Assembly: GCF_028683095.1 (NCBI RefSeq)
Contig: NZ_JAJUBC010000001.1
Coordinates: 186,001-250,000 of the forward strand
DNA: 64,000 bases
Direction of reading: 5' to 3'
DNA from: Enterovibrio gelatinilyticus
GTDB taxonomy: Bacteria; Pseudomonadota; Gammaproteobacteria; Enterobacterales; Vibrionaceae
Positions 19,194 to 27,951 of the stretch are shown here, in pieces. The translations under genes and the position numbers were made by a program. The notes under the pieces are model-generated. The model had not been told where the DNA came from and ran no database searches. It saw only the letters and a list, made by a program, of their open reading frames with translations. The number at the start of each line of letters is the position of its first letter. Positions within the stretch are counted from its first letter, which is position 1.

Positions 19194-19883
19194 ATGAGAA
19201 AGACAAAAGTTGTCACGACAGAAGATATTCTACTAAAGCTTTGTCAGTCAGTGACTGCCGTGCTGAGCAAAGCGACAGACTCATCGGTTCATCATTCTGC
19301 CATGGTGCAGAAAATCACTAAAACCAGTTTGAAACCCGATTTTGGCTGTTTCGTGTTGTTTGACGGCGGATTCTCTGGCCTTGTTGTCATCAATTTCGAC
19401 GCTAAATCTGCGCTTGAGCTTTACAAAAAGTATATGTCTCACATGGGTATGCCCGAAGAAGAGCTTGCGACACTTCACACATCAGACGAAGTAGCAGACG
19501 TGCTTGGTGAACTTATGAACCAAATCGTCGGCGACTTTACAGGCAAAGTGAAGCGCTCTCTACAAACAAACATTACGCAGAATCAACCCAAAATGATGGC
19601 CATTAATAAGAACATTAATGTCACGATTGATAGCAATATCGAACGACCTCAAGCACGTAGAGTGAGCTTTAGCACTGAAGACAACAATATCTTCTATCTT
19701 GAGCTGGCGATGGAACGCACCGAATTTATTCAACTTGAAGAGTTCGAAGAGGCAGAAGAAATTAACCCAGATGCCATTTTAGAAACAGAAGTGGCCAAGA
19801 AACTGAATGGAAAAGACGCTAAATCTGCCAAGAAACAACCTGTAGATGAAACAGATTCTTTGATGGATGACCTCGGCATCTAG
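19194..19883 (+). CDS. DUF3334 protein with a CheC/CheX-like motif
   Basis: A 229-residue soluble protein of the DUF3334 family. The central part resembles the CheC/CheX/FliY phosphatase fold: a GLVVINFDAKSALELYKKYM stretch, then DEVADVLGELMNQIVGDFTGKVK, which contains the ExxNxxxG pattern that forms the CheY-P phosphatase active site in that family. The C-terminal 60 residues are acidic and low in complexity, ending DSLMDDLGI. I infer a phosphatase or adaptor acting on a receiver domain, perhaps that of the hybrid kinase encoded just upstream; this is not demonstrated. The start at 19194 is chosen because family proteins begin near MRKTKVVTTEDILLKL; the GTG at 19116 would overlap the kinase gene and add an unconserved extension. 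Confidence 0.72.
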   Translation: MRKTKVVTTEDILLKLCQSVTAVLSKATDSSVHHSAMVQKITKTSLKPDFGCFVLFDGGFSGLVVINFDAKSALELYKKYMSHMGMPEEELATLHTSDEVADVLGELMNQIVGDFTGKVKRSLQTNITQNQPKMMAINKNINVTIDSNIERPQARRVSFSTEDNNIFYLELAMERTEFIQLEEFEEAEEINPDAILETEVAKKLNGKDAKSAKKQPVDETDSLMDDLGI

Positions 19884-19971
19884 ATGCCTGCTCACCGATA
19901 AATCTAGATAGCCTAGTGGCGAATATCCGCCACTATCGAGCCACTTCATTAACATCAAGGAGCTCAGGTCT

Positions 19972-20439
19972 ATGCTTGTGAACGAAAGTTGGTTTGAAGA
20001 CATACAAGCCTGGTATCAAAAAGGCAGGAATGCCAGCAACCAAGAGCTTGTAACGCTTATTGCTAACACCCCTAGCTTCCTGTTTTCGCCTCCTATCGAT
20101 GATCGCCAAAGTGACGCTATTGCTTATTTTGTCGATGGATGCGATAAGTTACAGCGTCACTACGAAAGTGAAGGACAAGTAGAAGAAGCGTATAATCACA
20201 TGCAATTTTGTTATGCCAAACTCCAAGCTCTTGCTACACACGCCGATGCTGAAAAAGATGTAAAAAGATGGAGCCTTAAAAAGCTCGACACTCTCATCGT
20301 CTCGATGATGGAGTTTTGTCAGCAACAACACGATAATTCATGGCTAAAAGAAAGCGAATTACTTGTGGAGTTACACGTCGCATTTATGCAAGGTCAAAAT
20401 GGGTTGAACCTCTATCAATCACGACGATCTTTGCGATAG
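19972..20439 (+). CDS. Small helical protein of unknown function
   Basis: A 155-residue protein I do not recognise. It is predicted cytoplasmic and mostly alpha-helical (LQRHYESEGQVEEAYNHMQFCYAKLQALATHADAE), with no signal peptide or membrane segment. An AAGGAG ribosome-binding site lies 8-9 bases before the ATG, which supports translation. It follows the DUF3334 gene by 88 bases and is closed by a good terminator, so the kinase, DUF3334 protein and this one probably form a three-gene operon; a role in the same signalling pathway is a guess from position. Confidence 0.7.
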   Translation: MLVNESWFEDIQAWYQKGRNASNQELVTLIANTPSFLFSPPIDDRQSDAIAYFVDGCDKLQRHYESEGQVEEAYNHMQFCYAKLQALATHADAEKDVKRWSLKKLDTLIVSMMEFCQQQHDNSWLKESELLVELHVAFMQGQNGLNLYQSRRSLR

Positions 20440-20481
20440 GGAAGCTCACAACCTAATAGAACAGCGTTAGCCTTAGGAAGA

Positions 20482-20516
20482 AGAGCCGACATCACTGTCG
20501 GCTCTTTGTTATTTCA
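20482..20516 (+). terminator. Terminator closing the kinase-DUF3334 operon
   Basis: Arms agagccgac and gtcggctct with a six-base loop, then TTTGTTATTT. It also separates this operon from the convergent fruA gene. Confidence 0.82.
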
Positions 20517-20581
20517 TCTTTCGTATCGGATCTTTACTCATCACTTTCGTTCTAAGTGACGCCTTAAATACCGCTATACCG

Positions 20582-22321
20582 CTATACCGCTTGTGGCAAG
20601 GCTTGCACCCCTTCTCTCTGCTTCAGCGCTGCATACGTCACACCCGTCACTATCGTACCTGCGGCAATGGCACCCAAATAGAACAAAACTGGCGTAATTG
20701 CATTCGGAATAAACAACACGAAGATCCCACCGTGAGGAGCCATTAGTTTTGCTCCCACCAGCATAGATAACGCACCCGTTAATGCGCCACCCGCAATACA
20801 TGAAGGGATCACTCTCATTGGATCGCGAGCTGCGAACGGAATTGCCCCCTCAGAAATAAAGCAAAGACCAAGAACAAAGGACGCCTTACCCGCTTCACGC
20901 TCCTGCATAGAGAACTTACTTCTCGCTAACAGCGTCGCTAGGCCCATACCCATTGCTGGAACCATACCCGCTGCCATTACCGCAGCCATTGGCGTGTATG
21001 TCTGTGACGCGAGCAAGCCCACACCAAAAGTATAAGCCGCTTTATTAACAGGGCCACCCAAGTCAAAGCACATCATGGCACCTAGAATCACGCCCAGTAA
21101 CACGGCATTGGTAGAACCCATGCTGTTCAAGAACTCGGTCAAACTATTCATAACGCCAGCAACAGGACCACCAACAACAAATATCATCACTAGGCCGGTG
21201 ATCAAACTCGCCAGCAATGGAATGATAAGAATCGGTTTTAATGCCGCCATGGAGTCAGGCAGCTCCAGTTTATCCGCAATAAATTTGGCGGTATAACCTG
21301 CCAAGAAGCCCGCAACAATACCGCCAAGGAAACCCGCACCTGTCGAACTGGCTAACATGCCACCAATCAAACCCGGCGCTAAACCAGGACGGTCTGCGAT
21401 TGAGAAAGCAATAAAGCCTGCCAAAACGGGGATCATGAGTGCAAACGCACTCCCACCGCCAATTTCCATCAATGCGGCAGCTAACGTGCCTTGTTCTTTA
21501 AACGCTTCAATGCCAAAAACAAAAGAGAGTGCAATACACAGCCCACCAGCCACAACGAGCGGCAGCATATGCGAAACGCCTGTCATCAGATGCTTATAGG
21601 CGCCGGTGCGTTCGTTTTTGTTCGCGTTAGCCGATTTCGCTCCACTATGCATATACACTTGTGCTTGCTCGAACGCATTATCTAATTCTTGTTTGGTTTT
21701 CTTAAGCGCCGCCCCAGTGCTTGTTCGATATACTCGCTTTCCATCAAAGCGAGACATATCCACTTCAATATCAGCGGCAATAAACACCAAATCGGCCTGC
21801 GCTATTTCTTCCGCCGTCAGTTGGTTCTTTGCCCCCACCGAACCACGAGTTTCAATTTTCACCCGCATCCCTTGGGCTTTTGCTTCCTCTTCTACTGCTT
21901 CCGCAGCCATGAAGGTATGAGCGACACCAGTAGGACAAGCGGTAATGCCTACAATGTGTTTTTGAGCAGGTAGTGATGCGCAATCCACTGACTCTGTATT
22001 TTCTTCACTGTGCACGTACGATTTCGTATTTTTCGCTGCACGTTTGAGCAAGTCGCTCACATCGGCATAGCATTCTTCCAAAGAGGCCTGATAGACCTTT
22101 TTGCCATCAAAACGCGCCATACCAGATACTGGACCCACCGCAATGACCACCTCTGCTGATTCGAGATCTAGCTCAGAAATAGTTTCCACCGCTTTAACTG
22201 TGTTTTGACACTCAATAACAGCCTGCCATTTCAACGCTGACGCTGCTTTTTCTATCAGACCGGCTGCAATAATGGTGTTGGCTACGCCACTTGGACACGA
22301 TGTAATAATTACGGCTTTCAT
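20582..22321 (-). CDS. fruA: PTS fructose transporter subunit IIB'BC
   Basis: The 579-residue membrane component imports fructose and phosphorylates it to fructose 1-phosphate. Domains: IIB' about 1-100, IIB about 120-222, IIC about 235-570 with roughly ten membrane segments. The phospho-cysteine is Cys129 in ITACPTGVAHTFMAAEA. Unlike E. coli FruA, whose IIB' lacks cysteine, the duplicated N-terminal domain here keeps a matching Cys9 in ITSCPSGVANTIIAAG, so both IIB copies may be phosphorylatable. The start codon overlaps the fruK stop by four bases, showing translational coupling in the fruBKA operon. Expression should be controlled by Cra from the operators near 24.5 kb. Confidence 0.95.
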   Translation of the reverse strand: MKAVIITSCPSGVANTIIAAGLIEKAASALKWQAVIECQNTVKAVETISELDLESAEVVIAVGPVSGMARFDGKKVYQASLEECYADVSDLLKRAAKNTKSYVHSEENTESVDCASLPAQKHIVGITACPTGVAHTFMAAEAVEEEAKAQGMRVKIETRGSVGAKNQLTAEEIAQADLVFIAADIEVDMSRFDGKRVYRTSTGAALKKTKQELDNAFEQAQVYMHSGAKSANANKNERTGAYKHLMTGVSHMLPLVVAGGLCIALSFVFGIEAFKEQGTLAAALMEIGGGSAFALMIPVLAGFIAFSIADRPGLAPGLIGGMLASSTGAGFLGGIVAGFLAGYTAKFIADKLELPDSMAALKPILIIPLLASLITGLVMIFVVGGPVAGVMNSLTEFLNSMGSTNAVLLGVILGAMMCFDLGGPVNKAAYTFGVGLLASQTYTPMAAVMAAGMVPAMGMGLATLLARSKFSMQEREAGKASFVLGLCFISEGAIPFAARDPMRVIPSCIAGGALTGALSMLVGAKLMAPHGGIFVLFIPNAITPVLFYLGAIAAGTIVTGVTYAALKQREGVQALPQAV

Positions 22322-23292
22322 CTCTCTACCCCTGCTTGATTGTTCGCGGATAACGATTCAACGCGAATTTCATTTTGTATAGCGGTCACTTGGTGAATAT
22401 CAGACACACCAACATTAATTTGGGTAACAGCCAATGCAGATAATGCCGTTGCAAAGCTAAGTGACTCTTCTTTTGTCCATTGATTGAGTTCAGCCCAACA
22501 CATGCCTGCAACTAACGTATCGCCCGCGCCCACGGTACTAACCACCTCCATTTTCGGAGGCTTACTCGCAAACCACTCACCATCAGAACACCACAGCACG
22601 CCATCAGCGCCTCTCGAAATAACAACGTTCTGAATACCTGTATCTGCCAATGCAGAACCTGCATCTAGTAACGATTGATAGTCACTCAACTCTCTTCCCG
22701 CCCATTGAGATAGCTCTTCATCATTTGGTTTTACCAGCCAAGGAGATGCTTTTAACCCCTCAACCAATGCAGCATTGCTGCTGTCGAAAAAGACTTTCTT
22801 CCCTTTCTCGCGCAATGCAGAAATCCAACCGTGTAAATGTTCAGGTGTGACTCCAACAGGAAGGCTGCCCGCAATCACAAACAAATCATTGCTTTCAGCT
22901 AGCTCCAACAAGGTGTTTTCAAATGTCTGCAATGAATCATCGTCAACCGTGACACCGGGAAAGTTCAGATCCGTCACACGGCCAGTATCTTCCACCAATT
23001 TCACGTTGATACGAGATGCTCCCTCAACACGAATAAACTTGTCATTCACCCCAAGTAGTTCAAACAGATGCGCGAATGGATCTTGGTTTTCAGCACCTAG
23101 AAAACCGGTTACTGTCACCTTTGCACCAAGCTCAGCGAGAACTTTGGCGACATTGACGCCCTTTCCCCCTGGATTTAGGTTGGATGAATCGATCAAGTTA
23201 ACGAAACCCGCCTTCAGTGTTCCCATAGTGCCTGTCATGTCTAAAGCGGGGTTTAAGGTGACAGTCACGACACTGTTACTATTCATCATCAT
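22318..23292 (-). CDS. fruK: 1-phosphofructokinase
   Basis: Phosphorylates fructose 1-phosphate to fructose 1,6-bisphosphate. The 324-residue PfkB-family protein shows the substrate-binding NPGGKGVNVAKVL near residues 41-53 and the catalytic STVGAGDTLVAG near the C-terminus. It begins immediately after the fruB stop and overlaps fruA by four bases. Three consecutive ATGs are possible starts; the GAGGG upstream suits the first or second. Its substrate, fructose 1-phosphate, is the inducer that releases Cra in enteric bacteria. Confidence 0.95.
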   Translation of the reverse strand: MMMNSNSVVTVTLNPALDMTGTMGTLKAGFVNLIDSSNLNPGGKGVNVAKVLAELGAKVTVTGFLGAENQDPFAHLFELLGVNDKFIRVEGASRINVKLVEDTGRVTDLNFPGVTVDDDSLQTFENTLLELAESNDLFVIAGSLPVGVTPEHLHGWISALREKGKKVFFDSSNAALVEGLKASPWLVKPNDEELSQWAGRELSDYQSLLDAGSALADTGIQNVVISRGADGVLWCSDGEWFASKPPKMEVVSTVGAGDTLVAGMCWAELNQWTKEESLSFATALSALAVTQINVGVSDIHQVTAIQNEIRVESLSANNQAGVER

Positions 23293-24408
23293 TTAGCCCT
23301 CACCCAAACCATTGCTAATGGCTTCACCAATGGCATCAATTGCTTGCTGTGCATCAATGCCATCCGCCGTAAATTCCAGTTCGTGCCCATGTTTGACACC
23401 TAACGCAATCACTTTCATCAAACTCTTGGCATTCACTTGCTTAGCGTCAGTGCTGACATTGGATACCCAAATCTGTGACTCGTATTTTTTCGCCACACTC
23501 ACCAACATCGCGCCTGGGCGTGCATGTAGGCCATGCGCATTTTTTATTTTGTACGTTTTGTTAATCCCAACTTGGCGCAGTTCTGTCAGCGCTTTAATGA
23601 CATCGCTGGAAGACTTTGCATACAAATCAGCCACGCTTGTGTTGAACAGAAGTACACTTAGGTTATTCATTATTTCAACGTGCTCCGCACCTAACACGGC
23701 AACCGTCAATAAACCTTTGACGGGCTTACCATCGAGTTCAAATGGAGTTTCAACTGAAATAAATGACAGTGCGGGTTGGATAACGCCCGATGCAGAAGAA
23801 GCTAACCAAAGTCCCTGCCCTAAATATGTTGCTGAATTCGTCAGCAAATCAGTAATAAAAGCATCATTGACGGTTTTCGCATTCTTTAACTTGCCCGCAC
23901 TCACGGCGAGCATTGAAATGACATCCGCTGCAGGAAAATCTATGGTGATAACGGAATCATCCAAAAATAGCTTTTTTTGATTGTCACCATTTAATATGGC
24001 GAGCACATCGTTAGCTGACGCTGCGTTCTTCAGCGCATGTTCGACACCATCTGCAGATAACACATGGGTGAGCTGTTTCAATATGCCCAAATGCTCATCA
24101 GATTTGGCAGCGATACCAATGGCAAGGTAAACCGTATTGCCATCTTCCCAATCAACACCCTCAGCAAAATGGTGGATTTGAACGCCGGTTTTGTTGACTA
24201 AATCTCGTGTATCCGTCGTACCATGTGGAATAGCAATCCCATTGCCAAGAAACGTCGAATTTTGTGCTTCACGCGCTAACATACCTGTCTCATAGCCTTC
24301 AGCGACTAGCCCTTTGGTGACTAAATCTCGGCCAATGCCCTTTATGGCTTCTTGCTTGGTTGTGGCGTATTTACCTAAGAGAATATCGTTTGATGTCAGT
24401 TCCAACAT
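23293..24408 (-). CDS. fruB: Fused PTS fructose IIA / HPr protein
   Basis: A 371-residue diphosphoryl transfer protein. The N-terminal IIA domain (about 1-145) has the active His62 in AIPHGT; a central linking domain follows (about 155-280); the C-terminal HPr-like FPr domain has His295 in HGLHARPGAM and the KSLMKVIALG segment around the regulatory-serine position. It takes phosphate from enzyme I and passes it to FruA. It is the first gene of fruBKA and faces the Cra operators directly. Confidence 0.95.
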   Translation of the reverse strand: MLELTSNDILLGKYATTKQEAIKGIGRDLVTKGLVAEGYETGMLAREAQNSTFLGNGIAIPHGTTDTRDLVNKTGVQIHHFAEGVDWEDGNTVYLAIGIAAKSDEHLGILKQLTHVLSADGVEHALKNAASANDVLAILNGDNQKKLFLDDSVITIDFPAADVISMLAVSAGKLKNAKTVNDAFITDLLTNSATYLGQGLWLASSASGVIQPALSFISVETPFELDGKPVKGLLTVAVLGAEHVEIMNNLSVLLFNTSVADLYAKSSSDVIKALTELRQVGINKTYKIKNAHGLHARPGAMLVSVAKKYESQIWVSNVSTDAKQVNAKSLMKVIALGVKHGHELEFTADGIDAQQAIDAIGEAISNGLGEG

Positions 24409-24482
24409 GTTGCTACCTCGCCGTTAGATGAATCGTAGTCACCCATTGTTACGTATCTCATTCATGTCTATCACCCCAAAGC

Positions 24483-24494
24483 TGAATCGTTTCA
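24483..24494. promoter_or_regulatory. Cra (FruR) operator 1
   Basis: TGAATCGTTTCA within gctgaatcgtttcagc; a near-perfect palindrome close to the Cra consensus TGAAACGTTTCA. It is nearest to fruB. Confidence 0.85.
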
Positions 24495-24539
24495 GCCTTG
24501 GATTAAAAAAATGGGTTTCGCGCACATTTTTAAACATGC

Positions 24540-24551
24540 TGAAACCTTTCA
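24540..24551. promoter_or_regulatory. Cra (FruR) operator 2
   Basis: TGAAACCTTTCA within gctgaaacctttcagc; one base from the consensus. It is centred 23 bases from operator 3, close to two helical turns. Confidence 0.85.
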
Positions 24552-24555
24552 GCCC

Positions 24556-24583
24556 TTGATGCTGAATCCTTTCAGCTTATAAT
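24556..24583 (+). promoter_or_regulatory. Promoter of cra
   Basis: A consensus TATAAT at 24578-24583 with TTGATG at 24556-24561, spacer 16 bases. Cra operator 3 lies inside the spacer, so autorepression by promoter occlusion is expected. Confidence 0.7.
24563..24574. promoter_or_regulatory. Cra (FruR) operator 3
   Basis: TGAATCCTTTCA within gctgaatcctttcagc, located between the -35 and -10 hexamers of the cra promoter. Confidence 0.85.
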
Positions 24584-24650
24584 GCAAAGAATGAAGAAGA
24601 TCCAATTTGCGTTTTTTGATCACGCGCACAGACTACGGACATGAAAAACC

Positions 24651-25631
24651 ATGAAGCTTGATGAAATTGCCAAACTGGCGGGTGTTTCACGTACCACGGC
24701 AAGCTATGTTATCAATGGGAAATCTGCCAAGTACCGCATTAGCGAACGTACCCAGCTGAAAGTGATGGCCGTAGTGAATGAACACAACTATCGACCGGAC
24801 CATGCAGCCAGCGCACTAAGAGCCGGAACTAGCCGCTCTTTTGGCTTAATTATTCCAGATTTGGAAAACACCAGTTATGCCAAAATCGCCAAGCTATTGG
24901 AGCGAGATGCTAGACAGGCAGGCTATCAGTTGATCATTAGTTGCTCTGATGACAACCCAACCACGGAAATGCAAGTAGCAAACACTCTACTCAATAGAAA
25001 GATTGACGCGTTAATAGTTGCCACTTCCTTACCCGCAGACAATCATTTCTACCCAGCGATCCAAGCATCTGGTACACCAGTAATCGCCATTGACCGCGCA
25101 TTAAACGATGAAGACTTTGCCTGTGTCATCAGTGAAGATTTAGAAGGCGCATTTGCGTTAACTGAAAAGCTACTGGATGGAGAAATAAAGTCTGTTGGCT
25201 TAATCGGTGCTGTTCCAGAATTAGGTATTTCACGAGAACGCGAGCGCGGCTTCATTTCTGCGGCTAACAAAGCTGGCGTTGCTACTCAGGTCATCAACGG
25301 CGAGCACTTCAGTCAAGAAGAAGGCAAGCGACTGATGCTTTGTTGGTATGAAAACAACCTGTTGCCCGACGCCGTTGTCACCACATCTTATGCACTGTTT
25401 GAAGGCGTACTAGACGCCATTCTTGTTCACCCAGAAATTGCTACACGAACACGATTTGCCACCTTTGGCGATAATCGCATGCTGGATTTCATTCCCATGA
25501 AAGTTCATTCGCTGCCTCAGCAATTTGAACTTATCAGTGAACACGCACTGGAACTCACGCTGAATGCCGTTGCTGGCCGATATCAGCAAGGTGTAGAAGT
25601 TGTACCGAGAAAACCGAAATGGCGCTGTTGA
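24651..25631 (+). CDS. cra: Catabolite repressor/activator Cra (FruR), LacI family
   Basis: A 326-residue LacI-family regulator: helix-turn-helix at the N-terminus (MKLDEIAKLAGVSRTTASYV), hinge helix, then a sugar-phosphate-binding domain. The DNA-binding residues ASYVINGKSAKYRIS are those of Cra/FruR proteins. In this family fructose 1-phosphate releases the protein from DNA. Divergent from fruBKA with three matching operators between, so it very likely represses that operon and itself. Whether it is a local FruR or a global Cra as in E. coli cannot be told from this window. Confidence 0.93.
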   Translation: MKLDEIAKLAGVSRTTASYVINGKSAKYRISERTQLKVMAVVNEHNYRPDHAASALRAGTSRSFGLIIPDLENTSYAKIAKLLERDARQAGYQLIISCSDDNPTTEMQVANTLLNRKIDALIVATSLPADNHFYPAIQASGTPVIAIDRALNDEDFACVISEDLEGAFALTEKLLDGEIKSVGLIGAVPELGISRERERGFISAANKAGVATQVINGEHFSQEEGKRLMLCWYENNLLPDAVVTTSYALFEGVLDAILVHPEIATRTRFATFGDNRMLDFIPMKVHSLPQQFELISEHALELTLNAVAGRYQQGVEVVPRKPKWRC

Positions 25632-25867
25632 TTGATTTAGGCTGAAAGAAGAACGTTGATTCGTCGTTTCTGCTGGTGAACTGTACAGATTTGCGCATGA
25701 TGTGATAACAAATGCGCAAGCTGGCGGATTAAGGTCACATTTTTAGGAAAAGACAAAACACTTGCTGGTATACTCCCACACATCAAATTAATGACAGATA
25801 AACGCCTTAAAGCAGGCCTTTTGATTTGGAAGGCACCTGAACAAGGCATGTTTAAAAAGGCAAAGCC

Positions 25868-26224
25868 ATGAATTTAAAAACGACCCTGCAAGAAGATAAC
25901 GCAAAGCTTGATTTGTGCCGCCGTCAGCTAGATGTTGCTAACGTGACCAAAAACCACGAAGACATTGAAACGCTGACTACTCAGATCAATGAGCTGACGA
26001 TGAAGATTTCTGATACCAAAGCGAAGCTTCAAAGCCAGCTTAGTGAAAAAGCTCAGAAAATCGTCGCGTTGAAATTCAATCGAGCGTTATCAAAAGCAGA
26101 ACAAGCAGACATGGGCAAGTTGAAAAAATCTGTCCGCGGTTTGATGGTTGTGCACCCGATGACAGCATTAGGTAAAGAAATCGGTGTTGAAGAAGTAACA
26201 GGCTACGCTCACAAACCATTCTAA
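25868..26224 (+). CDS. yibL: Ribosome-associated protein YibL
   Basis: A 118-residue coiled-coil protein. The C-terminal half is almost the same as E. coli Yib[24 protein letters not shown], then [13 protein letters not shown] and a GYAHKPF-type end. E. coli YibL was found associated with ribosomes; its function is not known. The N-terminal half is a heptad-rich helical region. It is a single gene, followed by a long inverted repeat that may serve as terminator. Confidence 0.88.
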   Translation: MNLKTTLQEDNAKLDLCRRQLDVANVTKNHEDIETLTTQINELTMKISDTKAKLQSQLSEKAQKIVALKFNRALSKAEQADMGKLKKSVRGLMVVHPMTALGKEIGVEEVTGYAHKPF

Positions 26225-26241
26225 TCACACCAGCATTGAAA

Positions 26242-26296
26242 CAGTGAGAATCCACTTGGCAGCGAGATCCTACTCCGCATCATGGGATTCTCACTA
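26242..26296 (+). terminator. Long inverted repeat after yibL, possible terminator
   Basis: Arms agtgagaatcc and gggattctcact separated by about 30 bases. There is no strong T-run, so termination is uncertain. Confidence 0.35.
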
Positions 26297-26509
26297 TTCA
26301 TTCCATTCCATCGAAAGCGTGTCTGAAGCTCTTCCTTGATGATGTTATCTGCAATAGCGACAAAGCCGTAATTTACACTATTTTATAGACCTGCCTCGAT
26401 AAAACTATCTAGGTCTCTCACCTTCGACTCCCGCTTTGCCTACCCTGCACAAGTACTCATTTTGCCTTAACAAAAAGGCTATGAAAATCCATTGAGTCAG
26501 GAGTCACTC

Positions 26510-27070
26510 ATGAGGCGTTTCAACGGACTGACACTCATTGAAATGATCGTTTCCATTTCAGTACTGGGTGTGATGATGGCGGTTGCAGTCCCTGTTTTTA
26601 ATCATCAATTTAACCAAGCTCGCGCGGAAAAACTTGAACACGATATCAACCAACTCGTCGATTCTGCGACTTCGCATTCAGTGCTTCGCTGGAAGCCCAC
26701 ATACATCCATTTAATCAATATTCCATCTGACGAAATGACAACGGACAGCTCTTGGTGCCTTGTCGCCTCCACTTATACCTCAGTCACAGAATGCTCTGAT
26801 AAAGACGATACCCCAGATGAAATAGCCAATGAAAAACGAATTGCAACAGTTTGGGGAAAACAGCATCAAAACCTACAACTAAAGCGGTTAACCAGCCAAA
26901 CAAAAATCAAGTTCGATAACAATAGCCATTCACTATTCTTAGGTGACGATCGCCAATTTGACATCAGTTTTATAGATGCACAATCAGGTCGCAATACGTT
27001 TACTGCCAAAGTTACGCACTTTAGGGATTTCGAATTTAAAGAAGCAATACCTGAAGAAGATGGTAGTTAA
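26510..27070 (+). CDS. Orphan type IV pilin-like / pseudopilin protein
   Basis: A 186-residue protein with a class III prepilin signal: a short basic leader MRRFNG, then LTLIEMIVSISVLGVMMAVAVP, giving a cleavage site after Gly6 and the conserved Glu at +5 of the mature protein. The C-terminal globular part, with two cysteines (SWCLV, TECSD) that could form a disulfide, resembles FimT/GspH-type minor pilins only in overall form. A textbook AGGAG six bases before ATG 26510 fixes the start; an upstream TTG is rejected. No other pilus or type II secretion genes are nearby, so it must work with a machine encoded elsewhere. Confidence 0.75.
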   Translation: MRRFNGLTLIEMIVSISVLGVMMAVAVPVFNHQFNQARAEKLEHDINQLVDSATSHSVLRWKPTYIHLINIPSDEMTTDSSWCLVASTYTSVTECSDKDDTPDEIANEKRIATVWGKQHQNLQLKRLTSQTKIKFDNNSHSLFLGDDRQFDISFIDAQSGRNTFTAKVTHFRDFEFKEAIPEEDGS

Positions 27071-27287
27071 TGGAGTAAATGATTCAACGGTGATCCGCTG
27101 CATGTGCCAATTTAATATATGAGCATTTATTCTTACCACATCGCACTAATTTATGTAAAACCAGAATCTTACAAACAAAACAGTGCGTCGTTGGACGATT
27201 GAGAAAAATATGTTTAGTATGACCACAAAAGGCGTCGCTAAAACTAACGTGGTTACATAAACGCGATATTCGGTTTGTGCATGGGTG

Positions 27288-27308
27288 AAAGTCTATCGAT
27301 AGGCTTTT
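27288..27308. repeat. Short palindrome upstream of the membrane ORF
   Basis: A near-perfect palindrome (aaagtctat / ataggcttt around cg) within the 272-base gap 27071-27342, otherwise AT-rich and without a recognisable gene. It could be a protein-binding site or a weak terminator. Confidence 0.3.
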
Positions 27309-27342
27309 ATATCTCGCCGAAGCCTTAGGTAAGGGTTATCCG

Positions 27343-27717
27343 TTGACGATCGAAGGCCATTTAAATCCGGGTATCTCCCAATCTGAGAAATCTACACTGT
27401 CTGCCGTTATTGAAGCTTGCAGTAAACTGACGAAAAATCTTGTGGAAACTAGTATGACTCTCACTAATATGGCTATCTATCAGTTTTTTGCTTGGATGAT
27501 TTGGTTATTCACTGTTTCGAGTGCCTCTCTCAGCCTAATGTATTACTTCTTTATTGCTTGGCTTGCCTTTTCATTTTCACTCTCTGTTTTCCTTCACTAC
27601 AAACAGAGAGGTATAAAAGGACCTGAGTATATATTTTTCGGATACGTACTTTCAATTTCGGCATGCTTATCTGGGCCTTTGTGGCTCCTAATGATAATGG
27701 GAAACGGACACAAATAA
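27343..27717 (+). CDS. Hypothetical small membrane protein
   Basis: A 124-residue frame of unknown function. Two or three hydrophobic segments are visible (about 44-62, 66-84 and 94-117), separated by a basic loop HYKQRGIKG, so an inner-membrane location is likely. There is no ATG between the upstream in-frame stop (27286) and the first membrane segment except an internal one at 27451; the TTG at 27343 with AAGGG upstream is the most plausible start. It may instead be the remnant of a longer gene. The following 234 bases (27718-27951) are AT-rich and contain only a 39-codon frame from a GTG near 27741 with one hydrophobic stretch, not called. Confidence 0.4.
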   Translation: MTIEGHLNPGISQSEKSTLSAVIEACSKLTKNLVETSMTLTNMAIYQFFAWMIWLFTVSSASLSLMYYFFIAWLAFSFSLSVFLHYKQRGIKGPEYIFFGYVLSISACLSGPLWLLMIMGNGHK

Positions 27718-27951
27718 CACATATTCCTGACTACTAGTATCGTGCAAAGAAAAAGAACCAAATGCCTTAGATTGTATAGATGGGTGAGTCATATTAATGC
27801 TAATAAAGAGACAAAAATAGCAATCTGGATAGGCGCGACTTTCTTATTTATGTTGATGTGAAAACCGAATTTCAAAGCATTCATATATAACGTAATGCAT
27901 ATTACCCAAGATCAGCCCATTGGGAAGCCGCGCTACTGAACAGTTGATATA

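Noticed and set aside
25637-25849. 70-codon minus-strand ORF between cra and yibL
   Set aside because: No similarity to anything recognised, and it overlaps the expected promoter region of yibL.
27741-27860. 39-codon frame from a GTG with one hydrophobic stretch
   Set aside because: No ribosome-binding site is visible and there is no independent support; it may be a decayed gene end.
27071-27951. Possible integron cassette region
   Set aside because: I looked for attC-like palindromic recombination sites and an integrase gene in this gene-poor, AT-rich region and saw neither.
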